The translations under genes were made by a program, and so were the position numbers. From Thamnaconus septentrionalis (lineage: Eukaryota; Chordata; Actinopteri; Tetraodontiformes; Monacanthidae), in contig CM020515.1 in assembly GCA_009823395.1 (NCBI GenBank), positions 10,407,989 to 10,471,988 on the forward strand: DNA of 64,000 nucleotides. Reading direction: 5' to 3'. Position 1 is the stretch's first letter; each line of letters begins with the position of its first letter. Positions 62,650 through 64,000 of the stretch are shown in pieces. Below the pieces are notes generated by a model. That model saw only the letters and a list, made by a program, of their open reading frames with translations, did no database searches and was not told the DNA's origin.

Positions 62650-62850
62650 GGCCCCTCGTGATGTCACAGCTGGCGCTGATCCAGCAATGGGTGGAGTGAA
62701 GAAAGTCCGTCCCCCACCTCTTTGGCTCAGCTCCATCGTTTCAGATGGCGCGAGCTATGCCGCTGGAGATCAGCCCACTGTGATGTCTCAAAGGCGGGAA
62801 GCTGCATTCCAGTGTTCTTGCAGGAGGGTGTAAACACGGGGTTAATTTTT
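62650..62850 (-). repeat. Dispersed palindromic repeat, copy 13 (degenerate)
   Basis: Two decayed palindromes lie at 62655-62670 and 62777-62794. The tail block GGAGGGTGTAAACACGGGG is at 62823-62841. Confidence 0.55.
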
Positions 62851-63590
62851 GGTGGTAGGAACTGTAAAATGGGTATGATATGTCAGCAATGAAGGTCTGA
62901 ATCTTTGAGAAGCTCCCATCCAAAGCATTTTCCACTCTCCTTTTTAATACTTGGCATCAAGGGGCAGTTTTAATTAGCGCTGGGGAATGTGTAAAAAAAA
63001 ATGCACCAATAGGAAGCGGCCCACCTTTTCGAGCTTATCTCGGAGGCACCGGATTGGTCGGCTTTCAGAGCTGACGGACGTCTCTCCTGTCTTTTGTCCA
63101 CGCAGGAACAAAATGTGAAGCGTCGACGCCGTCGGCCGATTACCAAGCAGGACGGCGCCAGCGGCCCTCGGCCAGCTTGAGTCAGCCCGCCTGCTGCTGC
63201 TTCTCTCTGGGGTGGTGGGGGTTCGGAGGGTGGGGGTTGGGTGGGGGGGAGTCAGGGGCCACTGTGGCAGAGGGGCCGAGCCCAGAGCAGCACTGACTCA
63301 CTTTATATGTCAGCGCAAAAGGCTGCACACACGTTAGGATGGGAGAGGCCTCATCATTGTTTTTTGGTTTGTTCTATTTTTCAGATAAACTGGGTCAGGG
63401 TGGAGAAAGACCAGAACATAGTTCTAAACTGCTCTTTTTTTCTTTACGTTTCGCGCTAGTGTTGCACGAGTTTGAAAATATTAGTTAAAAAGTCTTTTCA
63501 CAGACTCGCCCCTCATCTTAACTGACTCCTTCACTCGCCGATCCCTGCTACCGCTAGCTAGCTAACTGCAAAGTGACCGGACAAAAAGTC
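62851..63590. other. Intronic stretch, nothing recognised
   Basis: Unremarkable DNA with a G-rich patch at 63209-63252. It ends with a CGCTAGCTAGCTAAC word. Confidence 0.5.
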
Positions 63591-63599
63591 AGGCAACTT

Positions 63600-63652
63600 T
63601 GTTTGTTTGTTTGTTTGTTTGTTTGTTTGTTTGTTTGTTTGTTTGTTTGTTT
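63600..63652. repeat. GTTT tetranucleotide repeat
   Basis: About thirteen GTTT units. Confidence 0.96.
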
Positions 63653-63807
63653 GCGTACTGCGTGTGTGTTTGCGTGTTTTCCTCCGACAGCATCTCAGGC
63701 CGCCCTTCGGTTCCCGGCTCGGTGTTTTTGCTAGCGCTGAACCTCGGGGCAGGGTCTTTAGTTGCGCTAGGGGAGTGCTTCACACACACTCACTCACACA
63801 CTCACTC

Positions 63808-63814
63808 ACTCACA

Positions 63815-63851
<37 letters not shown>
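63808..63851. repeat. CA microsatellite
   Basis: CA units preceded by a degenerate CACT/CACA run (63781-63810). Confidence 0.95.
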
Positions 63852-63853
<2 letters not shown>

Positions 63854-64000
63854 GGCCTGATTGATTTTTCATTGCCTGTCGAGGTATAATGTATCTCAAA
63901 ATGTGTGAGTTTGTTGTTGCGGGCAGGGCAAAATTGTCCACCATTTGCTCTGTCACACCTGGGAATAAATAAAAAGCTCCGAACGCGAGCGGAGATGGAA

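Overview
The window looks like vertebrate nuclear DNA, most probably from a percomorph-type teleost fish. Long non-coding stretches are saturated with CA/GT, CT/GA, CAG, ATT and tetranucleotide microsatellites. There are tRNA-derived SINE copies, three different LINE-like 3' tails and hAT-like fragments of kinds I associate with fish genomes. The single confident gene has intron structure. There are no operons, ribosome binding sites or other prokaryotic features.

Only one protein-coding exon is well supported: the first coding exon of a T-type (Cav3) voltage-gated calcium channel alpha-1 subunit at 34362-34609 on the + strand. Its C-terminal part ([15 protein letters not shown], then PRSWCIRMV) matches the conserved block just before transmembrane segment IS1. 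Among the paralogs cacna1i fits best, with cacna1h as the close alternative. The exon ends at ATATCCTTT, the textbook 5' splice site of a U12-type (minor, AT-AC) intron. The next coding exon, which should begin with Trp-Phe and IS1, was not found by eye, so the intron probably runs to the end of the window (more than 29 kb).

Layout. 1-34344: upstream intergenic DNA or 5'UTR-intron DNA, with microsatellites, a dispersed repeat carrying a CCTTTGTGA-CA-TCACAAAGG palindrome, a tRNA-type SINE, an 18-bp minisatellite and several AT-rich or hairpin-bearing segments that could be conserved regulatory elements. 34345-34609: first coding exon with a likely 3' splice site just before it. 34610-64000: inferred first coding intron, containing a degenerate hAT-like element, a roughly 260-bp CT tract, LINE tails, a second SINE, and several exon-like open segments with good splice signals. 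The two most interesting of these (near 37849 and 39233) are phase-compatible with each other and with the channel exon, but I cannot identify them.

Most long open frames are microsatellites read as poly-Ser-Leu, poly-Thr-His or poly-Cys-Val, and are not genes.
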